Positions 11,005-20,816 of a DNA stretch of 64,000 bases are shown piece by piece; the first letter of the stretch is position 1; each line of letters begins with the position of its first letter. This DNA comes from Nakaseomyces glabratus (lineage: Eukaryota > Ascomycota > Saccharomycetes > Saccharomycetales > Saccharomycetaceae). Made by a program: the position numbers and the translations under genes. The stretch covers positions 868,001 through 932,000 of the forward strand of contig NC_088958.1 in NCBI RefSeq assembly GCF_010111755.1, written 5' to 3'. Below the pieces are notes generated by a model. The model had not been told where the DNA came from. It searched no databases and saw nothing but the letters and a program-made list of their open reading frames with translations.

Positions 11005-11328
11005 GTAGTCGCATAAACAAGGAGATCTATGTTTTATTATTGTAGAGCTCAATAAATGAATCGTTTATGGAATATGTACACTATTTCCTCGCTGTGATAA
11101 AGTTACTTAATTTCTAAATTTATGTACTTTTTTCATTTATAAATATGTATTTACCAAAATATAAATATCAATCGTAATTGCCATAATCCTATCCAGGAAG
11201 AGCTTATTATAATGTAAAAGAATATCATGGGTATCATTAATAAAACAGTTAATTATGAATGTCAGCGTTAAAAAGGATTACCGGATTGATTTACTGGAGG
11301 ACTAATATTAGATTCTAAATCAATTGTT
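11005..11328. other. Convergent spacer SEC27 / MRM2
   Basis: This 324-bp AT-rich spacer lies between converging genes. Nothing beyond probable 3'-end signals was seen. Confidence 0.55.
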
Positions 11329-12174
11329 TCAACAGAAAACGTTCAGCTTATCTACATTTTTCTTCTTCTTTTTACCAATGAAGTAAATCTCTTTGGATTC
11401 ATCTCTGGATGCAGAAGGTTTCGTTATTTCAACACGGTCAAAAACTTTCTTCATTCTTTTCTCAAATAGACTAGTCTCTGCACCAGAAAACTGTTTACAT
11501 ATAAACGATCCCGCTGGCTCGAGCAGATCTACTGCAGTTATCAATGCGGCATCACATAAATCAATTGAATTCAAATGATCCTTGAAGTTGAGACCGGATG
11601 TGTTACTCATCCTGTAATAGGGCATATTAGTAAGATTATTCAAAGAGGGTGATAATTGTGGAAAAGGTTCATACATGTCGCTTAAGATGATATTTACAGG
11701 AAATTGTGGTTGTTGCTCAGTATCGGAGTCATTACGTGCCATGGATTCCACTTGGCTATCATTCATGAATATCTGTTCCATGAAAAATTGTCGTATCAGT
11801 TGGTGAGTGCGTTTTGACAAAATGTTCGCTTGCATAGAGCTAACGCCGAAGGGCGGGTCGCACGGCAGTATGTCAACACCTAGCACAATAGAATCGGGGT
11901 GCGTCCTCTTACGGGCCACTTGGGACCACGCACCAGGCGCATAACCCAGGTCCAGTATCCGCTGAGGGACACTCTTGTGGAACACATGATAAACGTCATC
12001 CAATTGAGCCAGCTTGAATCCAGCACGTGACCTCAGATTATCTAGTTTACTCTCCCTTGTGTAGAAGTCCTGTTTCTGCCTATCGAGCCACCTCTTCGAG
12101 CTAGCTCTGCTGTAGCAGCGGTTCTGTGTTCTGTGTGCGGCTCTAATAGCCAGCGTTAGGTTCATCCGTATCAT
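11329..12174 (-). CDS. MRM2: Mitochondrial 21S rRNA 2'-O-ribose methyltransferase (FtsJ/RrmJ family)
   Basis: Mrm2 methylates the ribose of a uridine in the peptidyl-transferase region of mitochondrial large-subunit rRNA. The 281-residue frame has the SAM-binding segment RILDLGYAPGAWSQVA (about 70-85) and the family K-D-K-E tetrad: the first Lys in the FKLAQ region, Asp in LSDMYEPF, Lys in FICKQF and Glu in SKEIYFIG. The N terminus is basic and Arg/Ser-rich (RAAHRTQNRCYSRASSKR), fitting a mitochondrial presequence. The open frame extends 18 codons further upstream but only from a TTG, so I start at the ATG at 12174. A second ATG at 12165 is equally usable. Its place between SEC27 and RPL1B matches S. 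cerevisiae. Confidence 0.93.
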   Translation of the reverse strand: MIRMNLTLAIRAAHRTQNRCYSRASSKRWLDRQKQDFYTRESKLDNLRSRAGFKLAQLDDVYHVFHKSVPQRILDLGYAPGAWSQVARKRTHPDSIVLGVDILPCDPPFGVSSMQANILSKRTHQLIRQFFMEQIFMNDSQVESMARNDSDTEQQPQFPVNIILSDMYEPFPQLSPSLNNLTNMPYYRMSNTSGLNFKDHLNSIDLCDAALITAVDLLEPAGSFICKQFSGAETSLFEKRMKKVFDRVEITKPSASRDESKEIYFIGKKKKKNVDKLNVFC

Positions 12175-12441
12175 ATTCGGTTCACTTTCTTGGCTTGATA
12201 GCAGTACCGTCACAGCACAATCACACAAGATCGTCCTTTTTTTTGCTCCCCCACACTATCCTGCAATACCACCTGTATATTCACAGGTTCTTTATCTTAT
12301 AAATAGATATAGGCTATGATAGTTTGCTGTATAGAAAGCGGAGACTACTACAGACAAGTTCAATATACAATATGCTCACATTTAGCCTTGATGCTCACTT
12401 GACCTTGTCATCCAGAATTGTGACTTAGGGTATTGTGTCTT

Positions 12442-12474
12442 ACACCCATACATTATTTAGTACACCCACACACA
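12442..12474 (+). promoter_or_regulatory. Tandem Rap1-binding sites upstream of RPL1B
   Basis: ACACCCATACATT (12442-12454) and ACACCCACACACA (12462-12474) match the Rap1 consensus ACACCCRYACAYM, one with a single final mismatch and one perfectly. They lie in the same orientation 20 bp apart, the arrangement typical of yeast ribosomal-protein promoters, about 420-450 bp upstream of the RPL1B ATG. They also sit 270-300 bp upstream of the divergent MRM2 start. Confidence 0.85.
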
Positions 12475-12580
12475 ACACACTAAAATGTGTCTCAACACCA
12501 CTACAACAATAAATTACCCAAATAGGATAAATGTGACTGAAACGGATGAAATTGAAAATACACGTCGAACGTTACAGCAC

Positions 12581-12607
12581 CATGTGACATACAATCCATC
12601 ATGTGAC
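12581..12607 (-). promoter_or_regulatory. Paired CDEI/Cbf1-type motifs (CATGTGAC) upstream of RPL1B
   Basis: CATGTGAC occurs at 12581-12588 and 12600-12607. Its reverse complement GTCACATG fits RTCACRTG, the CDEI/Cbf1-type E-box. The two copies are in the same orientation 19 bp apart, between the Rap1 pair and the poly(dA:dT) tract. Binding by Cbf1 is an inference, since Cbf1 prefers CACGTG. Confidence 0.55.
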
Positions 12608-12636
12608 ATAAACGTTTGTAACGACAGTAGCTGAAG

Positions 12637-12658
12637 AAAAAAAAATTTTTTTTTTTTT
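12637..12658. promoter_or_regulatory. Poly(dA:dT) tract of the RPL1B promoter
   Basis: Nine A followed by thirteen T form a stiff, nucleosome-excluding tract downstream of the Rap1 and E-box pairs, about 240 bp before the RPL1B ATG. This order (Rap1 sites, then T-tract, then start) is the usual one for ribosomal-protein genes. Confidence 0.7.
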
Positions 12659-12892
12659 CAAACAAACTGGCCATCGCAACTTTGAAGTCCAATTACTATT
12701 GGGCCATTATCATATATAATAGCAAATAGTAGTTGTTGTTAAGTAGCTTCATAGTATATTCTTTTCTTAAACTTTAATTTGTAGCTTTTTTTTAAAAGGT
12801 CAAGTCGAAAAAACGTAATTTCTAGTAACTTTATTGTTGAAATTATATCACACCAAATCTTTTTGGAAGACTTCGCATAAACTAGAATAACC

Positions 12893-13546
12893 ATGTCTAA
12901 GATTACTACCTCTCACGTTAGAGAAAACGTCAAGGAGCTTTTGAAGTACTCCGCTGAGACCAAGAAGAGAAACTTCTTGGAAACCGTCGAATTGCAAGTC
13001 GGTTTGAAGAACTACGACCCTCAAAGAGACAAGCGTTTCTCTGGTACTTTGAAGTTGCCAGTCTGCCCAAGACCAAACATGTCCATCTGTATCTTCGGTG
13101 ATGCTTTCGATGTTGACAGAGCTAAGTCCTGTGGTGTTGACGCTATGTCCGTCGATGACTTGAAGAAGTTGAACAAGAACAAGAAGTTGATCAAGAAGTT
13201 GTCCAAGAAGTACAACGCTTTCATCGCTTCCGAAGTCTTGATCAAGCAAGTCCCAAGACTTTTGGGTCCTCAATTGTCCAAGGCCGGTAAGTTCCCAACC
13301 CCAGTCTCCCACAACGATGACTTGTACGGTAAGGTCACTGACGTCAGATCCACCATCAAGTTCCAATTGAAGAAGGTCTTGTGTTTGGCTGTCGCTGTCG
13401 GTAACGTCGAAATGGACGAAGACACTTTGGTCAACCAAATCTTGATGTCTGTTAACTTCTTGGTCTCCTTGTTGAAGAAGAACTGGCAAAACGTCGGCTC
13501 TTTGGTCATCAAGTCCACCATGGGTCCAGCTTTCAGATTGTACTAA
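12893..13546 (+). CDS. RPL1B: Ribosomal protein uL1 (60S)
   Basis: This 217-residue cytosolic uL1 protein forms the L1 stalk of the 60S subunit, which helps move deacylated tRNA out of the E site. Length is exactly that of S. cerevisiae Rpl1. Codon use is extremely biased (AAG, TTG, GTC, AAC, CCA), as expected of a highly expressed gene, and stands out from all neighbours. The ATG follows AATAACC. The gene is intronless, as in S. cerevisiae. Position after MRM2 and before PCL10 supports the RPL1B copy. Whether an RPL1A paralogue exists cannot be seen here. Confidence 0.97.
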   Translation: MSKITTSHVRENVKELLKYSAETKKRNFLETVELQVGLKNYDPQRDKRFSGTLKLPVCPRPNMSICIFGDAFDVDRAKSCGVDAMSVDDLKKLNKNKKLIKKLSKKYNAFIASEVLIKQVPRLLGPQLSKAGKFPTPVSHNDDLYGKVTDVRSTIKFQLKKVLCLAVAVGNVEMDEDTLVNQILMSVNFLVSLLKKNWQNVGSLVIKSTMGPAFRLY

Positions 13547-13562
13547 GCATAGCACTGAATTA

Positions 13563-13586
13563 CTAATATTTTTAACTAAATATTAG
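13563..13586 (+). terminator. 3' hairpin after RPL1B
   Basis: CTAATATTT (13563-13571) and AAATATTAG (13578-13586) form a perfect 9-bp inverted repeat with a 6-nt loop, starting 17 bp after the RPL1B stop. It lies in the 3' UTR and could influence 3'-end processing or mRNA stability. Its function is not established. Confidence 0.4.
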
Positions 13587-14176
13587 CTATCTTTTATATT
13601 ATTACATATATATTAATTCATTGTTCATATTAGTCCAAAATAGACTTTCTCTCCCCGCATTTTCTAGCGCAATATCCTTAGCTTCCAATTTGGAGCGCCA
13701 ATCACCACCATGAAGCTTACGCTCCAGACCAAATCTATAATTTCATAGAAATCAGCTACATATTCGACTCGTTACACATCCACATCCTAAGCTATGGTTG
13801 CTTGATCCCAACGGACTTTATAGCCCATTGTTCCACTCGACAACGAAGAAAATCACGGGGGAAAGGCGACCGAGCTCAAAAATTTGGCAGCCTAAAGCTT
13901 TAAAATGGCCTATGAATCAAGAACTATACCCTCGAGAACCGACGATACACCAAAGCATAGACTATTGTAACGGTACCAACCAGGTAATTGATTTGAAAAT
14001 AGGCAGTCCACCCTCTCTTGTGATTGTGTTTCAGATAAAAATCCAAATACATGCGCGGCGGAGAGTCAGGCGTCAATATATAGCGAATAGTTCCACTGAA
14101 TTGGACGTGCGTTTTGGAAAAGGAAGACAGAGTACTGGAAGCAAACACAGCGGCACGGCACTAATTTCTGCCTGCA
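13587..14176. other. RPL1B to PCL10 spacer and PCL10 promoter
   Basis: The region between RPL1B and PCL10 holds the RPL1B 3' flank and the PCL10 promoter. A 129-codon frame at 13798-14187 begins only with TTG and runs into the PCL10 start, so I treat it as chance. No strong factor sites were recognised. Confidence 0.5.
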
Positions 14177-15820
14177 ATGATGAATGACACGGATGATGAG
14201 TCGGATTTCATGGAGCTGCCGCTGCGACATAACGGAAGCAGACTGCTTGATTCCGCGAATGATAACTTCTCTGAGTTGAACGAGGATCTGGATGGTAACT
14301 TACTACATTCGGGAGAGAAGGACCAGAGCTCCAGCAGTCTAACTAAAAAGGTGAGATTCGAGAGCAATGAGGGTAATGACTTCAATGAACAGGCAACTAT
14401 CACAGAACACCAAGGTCTGGCTGCTATGGACGGTGGCCCACACCAAGAGGAAGAGAGCAACGAATTCATTCTTCATGCCCCGGGTCACATAAGGTTATCT
14501 GACCGGAACGGAATAGATAGCGACCTCATGTTAGCAGATCGGAGCCAGACAAGCTCGACTGTGAGCAATAAGATGGATGTAGAAGATCTGATTAGAGCTG
14601 CAAGTGAAGTCAATGAATATATGTCACAGAATTTAGACAAGATCAATAGTTTTAGATCGGAACTGCTGAGCAGCACTGACTTCACCAGGGATAATAAATT
14701 GAAGGATCCTTCAAATCATTTAAATGTGGAAAACACATCTATTTTGGCAAATCCTGCTCATAATATATCAGGATCGCTTTCTAATTTTGAGTTAAGTGAT
14801 AATGAAGACTCTGAACGGGACTCAGATGAACTAAGAAATTATGTAATGAATCGAGAGATCCTACTTTCCTCTTCAACATCGCTCGGTTCTACAAGCGATT
14901 TTGGCAGAAAGAGTTACAACAGCTCCACTTCGTTGTCAAAGTTATTAAATAATAACAACTTTGAAGGTAGTCAACTGAACTTAAATAGTGTACAGCAAGA
15001 GCTTCTGAAAACCCAACAATTCAATGACTCAATCGACATCGATGTAGATCAAGCAATTACAGAGATCAAGCAACGAAAACACAGCGACCACAGCGCTAGA
15101 CATGAACATGAAGAAGTGATGGATTCTAGCACTGTACTGCTATTAAAATATATTGATGATGACATCAATTTTGAAGATGTTACCATCGAAAAAGCCCTTG
15201 AGATATACCAACAGAACTTAAGCCAAATAATGGAACTCTCTAAATCAGCTGTAAGTAAGAGTGATTTGACAGCTAACGAACAGAATCCAGAAGATCATAA
15301 CGATAATGAGGCTGAAAAGAGAGATGAAGCAGATAATGATGAAAGCTCAACCAAGAAAGGGGATGATATCCGCGTCGAAGGGCCATACGAGATAGAATCT
15401 CCAGCTGCCTTAAATTTTACAATGAAAAGCAAACCTTCTGTTTCCGCAGAAATATTTTTAGGTAGAATTCAAAACAAATGTGAGTTTGGTCCTATTATTT
15501 ATCTAGCTGCTGCATATCTGCTTCAAATATTATTTTTGACAAGAGATAATCCAGACTCGAACATCCGAGTACGACTGAAACTAAGGGAGAATGAAATACA
15601 TAGACTTATTATCTCGACAGTCCGTGTCTCAGCCAAACTTGTTGAAGATTTTGTGCACTCACATGAATACTTTTCTAAAGTATGCGGTGTCTCAAAAAAA
15701 CTCCTGAGCAAGTTAGAAGTCTCACTGATTATGTGCATTAAGAATGAAAGATTAATGATTACGAAACAAAAACTAACAGCATCTCAAAAAATATTGGATG
15801 AACTGCAATCAGCATTATAG
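14177..15820 (+). CDS. PCL10: Pho85 cyclin of the Pcl8/Pcl10 type
   Basis: Pcl10 directs the Pho85 kinase to glycogen synthase Gsy2, lowering glycogen storage. The 547-residue protein has a long, acidic, Ser/Asn-rich N-terminal region and a cyclin box in the last ~135 residues (about 410-540), with the family-like segments FLGRIQNKC, YLAAAYLLQ and LLSKLEVSL. Gene order (RPL1B before, ITC1 after, all on the same strand) matches S. cerevisiae PCL10. An unusual detail is KKVRF at residues 57-61, a textbook RVxF docking motif for the PP1 phosphatase Glc7, which acts on the same substrate in the opposite direction. Adjacent start ATGs (codons 1 and 2) make the exact start immaterial. Confidence 0.88.
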   Translation: MMNDTDDESDFMELPLRHNGSRLLDSANDNFSELNEDLDGNLLHSGEKDQSSSSLTKKVRFESNEGNDFNEQATITEHQGLAAMDGGPHQEEESNEFILHAPGHIRLSDRNGIDSDLMLADRSQTSSTVSNKMDVEDLIRAASEVNEYMSQNLDKINSFRSELLSSTDFTRDNKLKDPSNHLNVENTSILANPAHNISGSLSNFELSDNEDSERDSDELRNYVMNREILLSSSTSLGSTSDFGRKSYNSSTSLSKLLNNNNFEGSQLNLNSVQQELLKTQQFNDSIDIDVDQAITEIKQRKHSDHSARHEHEEVMDSSTVLLLKYIDDDINFEDVTIEKALEIYQQNLSQIMELSKSAVSKSDLTANEQNPEDHNDNEAEKRDEADNDESSTKKGDDIRVEGPYEIESPAALNFTMKSKPSVSAEIFLGRIQNKCEFGPIIYLAAAYLLQILFLTRDNPDSNIRVRLKLRENEIHRLIISTVRVSAKLVEDFVHSHEYFSKVCGVSKKLLSKLEVSLIMCIKNERLMITKQKLTASQKILDELQSAL

Positions 15821-16658
15821 ATTTATTTAATATTTATATTTCTTAGTAGTTTCCTCACAATAGAAATGAATTTCTGACAAATAGAGTAGCTTCGCAAACA
15901 AGTATAAAATTGATTGACCCATAATCATTACATGCGGTATAATAAGTAGTTACGATGTCTCACAAATTACTTACCACTGCCTTTTGTCATTTTTCGTCTC
16001 TTGCTTAACACACTTACCCTCAAGCAATTAGTTTTCGTGTCTATTATCTCAAAATCATAACATCATATAAAACGACTAAGAAATTGCGGCACAACAGCTA
16101 AATATTTCAATCCAAACAACACTGGACACTGCAACTTCCCGAAAATAGCTCGGTTTTGGAAAAATGCATGCCAAAAGTTGGACTTGTCGTTCTTTGGAAA
16201 GACAAGAATAATACGAGTTCTTATCCGTAATTATAGTTTCAAAGGCAATCCTAGTTTCAGCTGAGATCAGTTTTTGGTTATACGGTATTGAAAATATCAA
16301 GTATTGGAAGTATTTTCGAGGCAACCAATTGATTATATTTTTTTACCACATTGCTGACAGCCAAATAACCTAGGAAGTCAATTTCATCCTAGAAGAACGG
16401 CAAAAAGTTGATTATAGTCGATTAAAATTTAATAGATCAACCAAGATTAAATTTGATTATTGTTAAGACGTTTTTGCTTCATTTATTGAAACTGGATCAT
16501 AAGCTAGCTCATTGATCATTGTTTATAGCTTCCCATATTGATCAAAAACACATCGATAAACCTGACTAGAAATTGATTAAATAACAAAAGTCGGATAACA
16601 TTTCTATTTCCGTTTCTTGATTTAGTCTGCTAACAAGTACAAATTTAAGTGAGGAAAA
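15821..16658. other. PCL10 to ITC1 spacer with TTGAT/GATTA-rich promoter
   Basis: This 838-bp spacer contains no convincing gene; a minus-strand frame at 16076-16324 has no recognisable features. From 16326 to 16620 the words TTGAT, GATTA and TGATCA recur about ten times, which resembles a cluster of homeodomain-type sites. This would be the ITC1 promoter. Confidence 0.5.
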
Positions 16659-19600
16659 ATGGTGCTATATAAAAGGAAGCCAATAGAGCTACCTCGTCCC
16701 AAACCCTTACCAAGCGATCTCAATGTTCAGATATGGCATATTGATGAGACCGGTGAATGGTTTCCGACTTATGAAGAGTATTTAGAGAGATTAGACTTTT
16801 ACACAAGACATCAGTTTACATGTGAGATCACAGGTGCTTCTTGTTTGACTTTTTTCGAAGCCTTAGACAGTGAAGAGTCAAGGTTCAAATACGTGGAGGA
16901 GAAATTCCCATTAAAATTGAGAGAACCTGTAGCAAGATTTTTACATTTTCATGAAATCAGAAGATTGGATGTACTGGTTGAAAAGGTTTACGCAAGATTT
17001 AAGAACGATTATTTCCCTGGTGAACTTGTATATTTGCGGAAGCCAAATTCGACTGCAAGTAATGCTAATTCTACTGTACCGTCTGAGACAAGCACACCAG
17101 CGCCACCACCACCAGAGGATCCCAAGAAATCAGGTGAATCAAGCGCCACATACTTCTACCCCATCAGAAAATATGATCAATTAACACCACCTGCACACCC
17201 ATACATTATTAAGGAAAAGGTTCAATTCAACGCTAATTCGGATACTAATCCAGATGGTAAGACTGGACCTCAAACAAAGTACATGCTGATTGATGAAAAG
17301 GATCCCCACGACTCAGTCATTGCTGATGAAACACAAATATACAGAGACAGATCGACATTTACAAAACATCTAATAAAGTGCTTTTTCAAGATCACATTCC
17401 AGAAAGCCTCATATAAAATGGGTGCGCCATGGTGTGTTAAGCCAGAATACCTTGCAATGTATGGTCTGACGATGGACTGGCCACCCGAAATGTTGAAGTA
17501 TAAGGCTGAGCCTGGCCATGTCCAAACAGATGATGATGGCGAAGAGTCTGATAGAGATAGGAAAAGAAGCCACTCTGGTAGACATGATAGTTCTGATGAA
17601 GGGGAAGGTAGAAAAGAATCTAAGAAAAAGAAGAAAAACACTTTGAAAAAAGAGGAACCAACTGAGCAGAAGGAAACAACCGAAAACATTAGTACAGCAT
17701 CAGATATAGAACAAAGTGCTCAAGTACAAGAAACACCACTATTAGCTTCTGCTGCTACCACAATTACCAGTATCGTTGATGATATGGTTTTACCATTCCA
17801 GCCATTAGCCCAACAAGTTTTTGACAAATTACATCAATATAATATCAACCTGGAATCTTTAGATGTCAAAGAAACAGAAAACGATACGGCGTTTCCAGCG
17901 TTTGATAAGATACTCCAAATTAATCAATTTTTAAACACGTTCGGAAATAAGTTATACATTTCAAATTTCACTCTAGAGCAATTTATTACCTCTTTAAAAT
18001 GTAGTGATCCATATGAACTGAAGGGTGAAGTTGTTTATGTTAACTTGAAAAAGGATCAGAGTGAAATTGATGACGATGATCTAAGTGATTGGAAGAGAAA
18101 TAGCAAGATGAGAAAGATGATTAATAGCAAAAACGACGAATACGTTGAATATAGGATTATAAAAGACGACCCTGCAGATGATGAAATGATTGATAATATC
18201 AACTCTAATGGATCATCCTTGTTTGTTGAGTGTTTTGTTGCACTACTTCGTTTAATTATCAATGAAAATGGAGACTGGACATGCCTGGTAGTAGAAGAAT
18301 GGGTAGAAGACAAAGATATAATGGAATTGCCTATCAAAAATGAAGAAAATTCCAACAATGTAGAAGAAATAAAAGAGGAGGATGCCAAATCAGAAGATGT
18401 GGATATGATCAAACAAGAAAATTCTAATGAAGGTGCAACTGTCAAGTCCGAAGTATCTGACGTCCCTAATGGTACTAGTAATGATAATGAAAAGAATTAT
18501 GCTGTTGAAAATGGTAATTCAGAAATTTCCACTAATGATCAAGAATCTCTACAAGAGGCAGAAGAAGAAAAAGATCAAGAACGGGAAGAAGAAGACGATT
18601 CAGAGAGTATTGAAGATATCCTTTACAAATGCTTGAATTATAGAAACGTCAATTGGGCCGAGAGGCTGAGTAAAAGACAATTCAATAACAATAACTGGCT
18701 GTTAATCCTTCTCGGTGTCTTTGAAGATTGTAAGCATATCCCAATGTATACGGATATAATCCAGAATATGTTTCAAAAAATTCTACCAAAAGGTGTTGCT
18801 CAGACTCAAATACCTAAACAGCTATGGAGAAATTTTTGTAGAAACCTAACCCTAAAAGAAAAAGTGGACGCACTTTGGATTTTAGTAGACCTTGTATCTA
18901 ATTACTGCTCAGAGGTTCGTTCATTTGTCGATGATGCCATGGAACTTTGTGGTATAATAAGAAGTGAAAGGTTCAGAGTATCAAAAGAAATTAAGAATGT
19001 ATCCAACAGTCTCTATCAATCTACAATTCAGCTTCGCGAACTTGAAACCATCGCTCAAATGGGTGGACAAGCCACGACATTCACTAATATTGAAAATCTC
19101 CAAATACAACCTGCCAATGGGGATACCAATGAGATTAAGCCTGCTGAAAATGGTGAAGAAAACAGTAGCTCTCAACTGCCAGTTACTGAGAGGATTGAGA
19201 AACTGAAACAGGAGTTGGAAGAACTGGAGCAAAAATTAGCCACTCTGCAAAACGATAAAACTATCTTAGATAAACAATTGATGCTTAATGATGGCCAGAG
19301 ACTTCGCTCACTTGGAATGGATAGATACGGCAACAAGTACTTTTGGTTTGAGTTGTTTGGCCAAGTGCTGGACACAGTTCCTAAGTCCGATGATCATAAC
19401 GATTGGGAGGGTTTATCATACCAAAATGGTAGGGTATGGTTGCAAGGACCTCACAAGGATGCTGCTAAATTCTTTTTGGACCTATCTGAAGAACAGATAA
19501 CAAATTGGAGAAGAATCGCCAAACAAGATGGTCGCGTTGCAGCTACTAAAGAGGTGTTTGGTGTTTACACAGAAGGCAACAAAACGTTATATAATCAACC

Positions 19601-20435
19601 GGATGGTACTTTAATCGTCCTAGTGGATGAGGAAGGTAATGTTAACCAGGATATTACTTTGACACCTATACTAAGAAAAATTATTGACGAAACACCTGCT
19701 GCATTGCTACTATCCGAAGAGCAGTGGTATGCTGTTGAAACATATGAAGATTTCGATTTCATGCTAAACTCATTCAATCAATGGGGTCGTAAGGAACACG
19801 ATTTAATCAAACAAGTGAGACCAGTTCAAGAATATATCCAGGACGTATATATGATTAGAAACCATAATCTAAAATTATCTGATCTGAACGAGACTGAACA
19901 ATCGTTGATCAATGAGTTAAAGGAATATGAGTTTAATGATACGGAACATGAGTTGATGAAAGGCAGCGATAATCCAAATAACACTGAGGGGCAATTGGAA
20001 AAGATTGAAAAATCATTGGATACCATTGTCCAAAGGGTAATGGAATTGGATGACCAAGGGGAAACTGATGAAAATAAAGCTGAATTGAAGACACTTGAGG
20101 AAGAGCGTGACCGTCTACTTGCAGAACAAGACAAATTAGCATCCAATGGAGATAATGGAGGGCGCCTGATGGCTAGATCCGAGAAAAAGAAGATGTTAGT
20201 GAGAATACAAACTAAGGTTGAAAAACAAATGGAGATTCTTACCGATTTAATAAATAACAGACATTTTAAAGCCATGGAGGATGTCATCGCATGGAAGAAT
20301 GATATTTCTCTCAAAGTGTGGGGATCAGAACTCCGCAGGAATGCATCTGGTGCAAAGAAAAATACTATCACTGAGACGGTTGCAGAAAGATTCGATGAAA
20401 TAGTTGACCTAACATCCAGAATTGCTAGTCAATAA
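16659..20435 (+). CDS. ITC1: ISW2 chromatin-remodelling complex subunit (Acf1/WSTF family)
   Basis: Itc1 is the large partner of the Isw2 ATPase. The complex slides nucleosomes toward promoters and represses early meiotic and MATa-specific genes. The 1258-residue length is almost that of S. cerevisiae Itc1 (1264). The N-terminal WAC domain is clear (MVLYKRKPIELPRPKPLP; YTRHQFTCEITG; about 1-130). A DDT domain follows at about 376-445, then an acidic linker, and WHIM elements later (ERLSKRQFNNNNWLLILLG near 670; LGMDRYGNKYFWF near 885). The C-terminal third is coiled coil. A Lys-rich KKKKKN stretch near 325 is a likely nuclear signal. It is the last gene of the block shared with S. cerevisiae chromosome VII. 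Confidence 0.95.
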   Translation: MVLYKRKPIELPRPKPLPSDLNVQIWHIDETGEWFPTYEEYLERLDFYTRHQFTCEITGASCLTFFEALDSEESRFKYVEEKFPLKLREPVARFLHFHEIRRLDVLVEKVYARFKNDYFPGELVYLRKPNSTASNANSTVPSETSTPAPPPPEDPKKSGESSATYFYPIRKYDQLTPPAHPYIIKEKVQFNANSDTNPDGKTGPQTKYMLIDEKDPHDSVIADETQIYRDRSTFTKHLIKCFFKITFQKASYKMGAPWCVKPEYLAMYGLTMDWPPEMLKYKAEPGHVQTDDDGEESDRDRKRSHSGRHDSSDEGEGRKESKKKKKNTLKKEEPTEQKETTENISTASDIEQSAQVQETPLLASAATTITSIVDDMVLPFQPLAQQVFDKLHQYNINLESLDVKETENDTAFPAFDKILQINQFLNTFGNKLYISNFTLEQFITSLKCSDPYELKGEVVYVNLKKDQSEIDDDDLSDWKRNSKMRKMINSKNDEYVEYRIIKDDPADDEMIDNINSNGSSLFVECFVALLRLIINENGDWTCLVVEEWVEDKDIMELPIKNEENSNNVEEIKEEDAKSEDVDMIKQENSNEGATVKSEVSDVPNGTSNDNEKNYAVENGNSEISTNDQESLQEAEEEKDQEREEEDDSESIEDILYKCLNYRNVNWAERLSKRQFNNNNWLLILLGVFEDCKHIPMYTDIIQNMFQKILPKGVAQTQIPKQLWRNFCRNLTLKEKVDALWILVDLVSNYCSEVRSFVDDAMELCGIIRSERFRVSKEIKNVSNSLYQSTIQLRELETIAQMGGQATTFTNIENLQIQPANGDTNEIKPAENGEENSSSQLPVTERIEKLKQELEELEQKLATLQNDKTILDKQLMLNDGQRLRSLGMDRYGNKYFWFELFGQVLDTVPKSDDHNDWEGLSYQNGRVWLQGPHKDAAKFFLDLSEEQITNWRRIAKQDGRVAATKEVFGVYTEGNKTLYNQPDGTLIVLVDEEGNVNQDITLTPILRKIIDETPAALLLSEEQWYAVETYEDFDFMLNSFNQWGRKEHDLIKQVRPVQEYIQDVYMIRNHNLKLSDLNETEQSLINELKEYEFNDTEHELMKGSDNPNNTEGQLEKIEKSLDTIVQRVMELDDQGETDENKAELKTLEEERDRLLAEQDKLASNGDNGGRLMARSEKKKMLVRIQTKVEKQMEILTDLINNRHFKAMEDVIAWKNDISLKVWGSELRRNASGAKKNTITETVAERFDEIVDLTSRIASQ

Positions 20436-20816
20436 TTATTCAATGCCATAATGGAAATGATACTCCCCACTGTAATTAGTTAATTATAAATGCCTTACTT
20501 TATCATGATGGACATGAAGATTTCTTAAAGTTGGCGTGGCTTTTTTATTCTATCAAGATGATACTCGCAATTGAAATATCAATTATGAAACTATCGCATC
20601 TTGAATTTGTAATTTTAATATATCTAGTGTGACATTTTTATAATTTACACATCAAAATAACTAATAGTGCATATATAACAGATTACCATTTTTCTTAGAA
20701 CAGCTGGGCATGCTTAAATCAAAACAAAAGATACCTTGAAATAAGTAATGGCATTTGTTTTGTTGTTGAATTCTTGCTCATCTGTTGCAAAACGTTAATT
20801 AAAGGACATCGATATT
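20436..20816. other. ITC1 to ARP1 spacer (synteny break)
   Basis: This 381-bp AT-rich spacer contains the junction between a block like S. cerevisiae chromosome VII and one like chromosome VIII. No tRNA, LTR remnant or repeat was found at the junction. Confidence 0.55.

Noticed and set aside
13798..14187. 129-codon frame before PCL10
   Set aside because: It begins at TTG, overlaps the PCL10 start and has no recognisable protein features. It is promoter sequence.
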